Origin: Candidatus Omnitrophota bacterium
Lineage (GTDB): Bacteria; Omnitrophota; Omnitrophia; Omnitrophales; Aquincolibacteriaceae
Direction: 5' to 3'
DNA: 7,944 nt
Assembly: GCA_023246985.1 (NCBI GenBank)
Contig: JAHFHJ010000064.1
Span: forward strand, 1 to 7,944
A program made the position numbers and the translations under genes. Positions within the stretch are counted from its first letter, which is position 1; every line of letters starts with the position of its first letter. Shown here piece after piece: positions 6,259 through 7,944 of the stretch. The notes below the pieces were generated by a model that saw only the letters and a program-made list of their open reading frames with translations, did not search any database and was not told the DNA's origin.

Positions 6259-6294
6259 GAAGTCAAACGCCGGGTTTTGCCGCGATCGGGGTCT

Positions 6295-6945
6295 ATGAAA
6301 AAATTGATCCTTTACGATCTTGACGGAACGCTGGCCGATACGCGCCGGGATATCATTCAGGGAGTGCGGCACGCGCTCGCGACGCTTCACGGGCCGGAAC
6401 TGACGGATGAGGAGATCAAAGATTGCGTGGGGACCGGGCTTCACGCGCTGATCCGACGGACATTCCGCACCGAAGATGAAAAACTCATCGACCGGGGCGC
6501 CCGGCTTTACCGGGAATACTACAAACGGCATATGCTCGATCATACTCATCTTTATGACGGCGCGCGCGAATTTCTGGAGCATTTCAAGGACCGCAAACAG
6601 GCCGTCATTACGAATAAACCCAACCCGTTTTCTTCTCAGATCCTTGAGGCGCTCGGTGTGGCGCATTATTTTATAGCGATCCTGGCCGGAGATAACGGCC
6701 TTCCGTTCAAACCGGATCCGGCGGCGATCCGTCATTTGATCGAGGAAACCGGCGTCAACGACGGGGAAGCGATCCTGGTGGGGGACAGCGCCATCGATAT
6801 TCAGGCTGCGAGGAATGCCGGCGTGGAGGCGGCGACGCTTTCGCACGGTTTCGCGAGCGAGTCCGCCCTGCGCGAGGCAAAACCGGATTATCTTGCACGC
6901 GATTTTCCGGAGCTTTTGGCGCTTGCAAAACAAAAAGGATGGTAA
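6295..6945 (+). CDS. gph: HAD-superfamily phosphatase, phosphoglycolate phosphatase type
   Basis: A 216-residue cytosolic HAD phosphatase with a small helical C1 cap. Motif I is YDLDGTLADT (residues 7-16), with the nucleophile D8 and acid/base D10. The cap carries CVGTGLHALI (44-53), typical of Gph-like enzymes. Motif II is VITNKP with T106, motif III is FKPDP with K139, and motif IV is GDSAID with D164 and D168; all catalytic positions are intact. It probably dephosphorylates 2-phosphoglycolate, but related HAD enzymes act on other small phosphates or pyrophosphate, so the substrate is inferred. The ATG at 6295 starts just before motif I, as usual for the family; the frame is open further upstream (to 6115), but that overlaps the helicase gene and adds a low-complexity leader. 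It is 88 bp after the helicase stop and 6 bp before the methyltransferase gene, suggesting one transcript. Confidence 0.85.
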   Translation: MKKLILYDLDGTLADTRRDIIQGVRHALATLHGPELTDEEIKDCVGTGLHALIRRTFRTEDEKLIDRGARLYREYYKRHMLDHTHLYDGAREFLEHFKDRKQAVITNKPNPFSSQILEALGVAHYFIAILAGDNGLPFKPDPAAIRHLIEETGVNDGEAILVGDSAIDIQAARNAGVEAATLSHGFASESALREAKPDYLARDFPELLALAKQKGW

Positions 6946-6951
6946 ACTTTT

Positions 6952-7788
6952 ATGAAAGAAGATAGTGTACCCGCCATGACCGAATCCATTTTGCAGCGGC
7001 TCCCGGGAACGATCGCGGAAGGAGACCTCGTGCTCCTTTGGTTCGAGGACGAGCGCACGTATATGATCGAAGTGGCGCGCGGCCGGCGCGCGTCCATTCA
7101 CTGCGGCAAACCTTTGAATGTCGAAGACTGGATCGGCCAGCCGTTCGGTAAAAAGATTATTTGCGAACACGGCTTTTGTTATCTCCTCAAGCCCACGATG
7201 GAAGATCTGATGATGAAGGCTTCGCGCGAAAGCGGCATCATTTATCCCAAAGACGCGGCGCTTCTTATCATGAAGGCCGGAATTCATAACGGGTCCAAGG
7301 TCCTGGAGATCGGTACGGGCTCCGGGTCGCTGACGATGGCGCTCGCGCAGGCCGTCGCGCCCGGCGGCCATGTTTTTTCTTATGACCGCCGCGAGGACCT
7401 TCCGAAGAATGCTTATAAAAATGTTGCGCGCGCCGGGCTCGGCAGTTATGTCACATTCCGTCAGCGGCAGGCGACGGAGCCTTTCACCGAAAGCGGATTT
7501 GACGCGGTCATTCTGGATATTCCCCAGCCATGGGAAGAAGTGACGGCGGTGAAGGCGGCTCTCAAAGGCGGCGGCCGGCTCGTGAGCCTGAATCCGACTT
7601 TCAATCAAATCGAGAAAATGGCGGAAACCCTCCGCGAGCAGGGTTTCATCCTGGTGGAAGCCCGGGAATTGTTGGAACGCGAGATCCTCGCGCGGGGCGG
7701 AAAGACGCGGCCCGTCCAGAGAATGATCGGGCACACGGAATTCATGCTCTTTGCCGTTTGTCCCGCCCCGTCCGAAGACGCATTTTAG
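6952..7788 (+). CDS. trmI: tRNA (adenine-58-N1)-methyltransferase, TrmI family
   Basis: A 278-residue class I SAM-dependent methyltransferase expected to make m1A58 in the T-loop of tRNAs, normally as a homotetramer. The N-terminal beta-rich part (about 1-75) is the small domain of the family, containing EGDLVLLWF. It is followed by IIYPKDAALLIMKAGI (96-111), the SAM-binding motif I VLEIGTGSGSLT (117-128), an acidic post-motif I at YDRRED (144-149), motif IV AVILDIPQPW (185-194), and a C-terminal RPVQRMIGHTEFMLFA (253-268), characteristic of TrmI. In motif IV, Q192 stands where N or D is common. ATG 6952 lies 6 bp after the phosphatase stop, with AAAGGA at 6934-6939 (12-nt spacing, slightly long) inside the end of the phosphatase gene, pointing to translational coupling; a second ATG at 6976 is less likely. 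The catalytic role is well supported by motifs; the link to its neighbours looks incidental. Confidence 0.9.
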   Translation: MKEDSVPAMTESILQRLPGTIAEGDLVLLWFEDERTYMIEVARGRRASIHCGKPLNVEDWIGQPFGKKIICEHGFCYLLKPTMEDLMMKASRESGIIYPKDAALLIMKAGIHNGSKVLEIGTGSGSLTMALAQAVAPGGHVFSYDRREDLPKNAYKNVARAGLGSYVTFRQRQATEPFTESGFDAVILDIPQPWEEVTAVKAALKGGGRLVSLNPTFNQIEKMAETLREQGFILVEARELLEREILARGGKTRPVQRMIGHTEFMLFAVCPAPSEDAF

Positions 7789-7820
7789 TCCTGTTTGAAT
7801 GCCGTGCGAGCGCCTGTTTT

Positions 7821-7839
7821 ATCGTGTTACCGATTTTTT
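7821..7839 (+). terminator. Weak possible terminator after the methyltransferase gene
   Basis: ATCG (7821-7824) can pair with CGAT (7831-7834), and T7834-T7839 form a six-base T run. A 4-bp stem is too short for a confident intrinsic terminator. The same T run leads into the first direct repeat of the presumed insertion-sequence end, so the signal may belong to that element. Confidence 0.2.
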
Positions 7840-7871
7840 AAAAGTGAACCATTTATGATTTAAAAGTGAAC
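7837..7871 (+). repeat. Two 13-bp direct repeats, TTTAAAAGTGAAC
   Basis: Exact copies lie at 7837-7849 and 7859-7871, a period of 22 bp, which places them on about the same face of the helix two turns apart. They are probably binding sites for the element's transposase or regulator. Confidence 0.75.
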
Positions 7872-7890
7872 ACCTGAAGGGCTGTATTCT

Positions 7891-7912
7891 TTGCCTCCCA
7901 CAAGGAGGGCAA
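7891..7912 (+). promoter_or_regulatory. Strong Shine-Dalgarno within a potential hairpin
   Basis: AAGGAGG (7902-7908) sits 8 nt before the ATG at 7917, the best ribosome binding site in the window. GGAGG (7904-7908) is perfectly complementary to CCTCC (7894-7898) across a 5-nt loop (CACAA); with G7909 bulged, GCAA-side pairing continues as TTG (7891-7893) with CAA (7910-7912). Folding would hide the ribosome binding site. Confidence 0.55.
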
Positions 7913-7916
7913 GGAT

Positions 7917-7944
7917 ATGGCTCAGATACATAAACGATTCACAG
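7917..7944 (+). CDS. Start of a probable transposase gene (partial, runs off the right edge)
   Basis: Only nine codons and one base are visible: MAQIHKRFT. The ATG has an excellent AAGGAGG site 8 nt upstream. The basic N-terminus beginning MAQIxKR resembles starts I associate with integrase-type (DDE, rve-like) transposases whose first domain is a helix-turn-helix, but nine residues cannot establish homology. The call rests mainly on its position behind the direct repeats. Any other element-encoded protein remains possible. Confidence 0.45.

Larger units (their letters stand above)
7825..7944 (+). mobile_element. Probable left end of an insertion sequence (truncated by window)
   Basis: Soon after the methyltransferase stop the base composition turns AT-rich, and two 13-bp direct repeats appear, then a strongly initiated short reading frame running off the window. 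Spaced direct repeats inside a terminus, followed by a gene that starts close by, are typical of transposase-binding ends, for instance in IS21-like and related DDE elements. TGTTAC at 7825 is a plausible outer tip because many such ends begin with TG, but the boundary and any target duplication cannot be seen. The family is not established. Confidence 0.5.

Noticed and set aside
5508..6266. 252-codon minus-strand open frame opposite the nuclease domain
   Set aside because: Antisense to an intact PD-(D/E)xK nuclease; no motifs and shadow-like composition.
6115..6294. Long N-terminal extension of the HAD phosphatase overlapping the helicase gene
   Set aside because: HAD phosphatases of this type begin a few residues before DxDGT; the extension is arginine- and serine-rich shadow sequence of the helicase C-terminus and the spacer hairpin.
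6181..7734. 517-codon open frame on the minus strand across gph and trmI
   Set aside because: Both genes on the plus strand have complete catalytic motifs; the antisense product is rich in R, H, F and P with no recognisable domain.
2679..7788. Helicase-nuclease, phosphatase and methyltransferase as an undescribed defence system
   Set aside because: Each protein matches a housekeeping family (AddA, Gph, TrmI) with intact family-specific motifs, and there is no toxin, sensor or specificity protein; a defence role would be speculation.

Overview
The window reads as ordinary chromosomal DNA of a Gram-negative-type bacterium with fairly high GC. The genes are dense, starts are mostly ATG with weak ribosome binding sites, and c-di-GMP signalling is present. 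The mix (a HAL2/SAL1-like bisphosphate nucleotidase, a stand-alone EAL protein, a small PilZ protein, an AddA-type helicase-nuclease and a TrmI-type tRNA methyltransferase) would fit an uncultured lineage such as Omnitrophota or a relative. That placement is inference only; no rRNA or other clade marker lies in the window.

Layout, left to right. (1) 1-1019, plus strand: a 3'(2'),5'-bisphosphate nucleotidase cut by the left edge at or within a codon or two of its start. (2) 1020-1239: a 220-bp intergenic stretch with a strong 10-bp hairpin, two further GC-rich inverted repeats, a 10-bp direct repeat and a -10-like box. (3) 1240-1986, plus: a stand-alone EAL c-di-GMP phosphodiesterase. (4) 1987-2098: a short convergent spacer with three perfect copies of a 14-bp repeat. 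(5) 2099-2542, minus: a PilZ-domain c-di-GMP receptor. (6) 2543-2678: a divergent promoter region. (7) 2679-6206, plus: a 1175-residue AddA/RecB-like helicase-nuclease with no AddB beside it. (8) 6295-6945 and 6952-7788, plus: a HAD phosphatase of the phosphoglycolate phosphatase type and a tRNA (adenine-58-N1)-methyltransferase, 6 bp apart and probably cotranscribed with the helicase gene. (9) About 7825-7944: what looks like the left end of an insertion sequence, with two 13-bp direct repeats and the first nine codons of a probable transposase behind a strong Shine-Dalgarno that can fold into a hairpin.

How the genes fit together: the EAL and PilZ proteins form a natural eraser/reader pair for c-di-GMP. 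The helicase-nuclease would process double-strand breaks, and HAD phosphatases of the Gph type are classically tied to removing 2-phosphoglycolate, some of which comes from 3'-end repair, so their adjacency is sensible. The methyltransferase appears to be a housekeeping passenger. No gene-free stretch exceeds 300 bp. I found no tRNA, rRNA, CRISPR array or clear novel defence system. The most unusual items are the right-edge insertion sequence with its folded start site, the atypical loop 6 of the EAL protein, the AddA without a visible AddB, and several small repeats and hairpins between genes.
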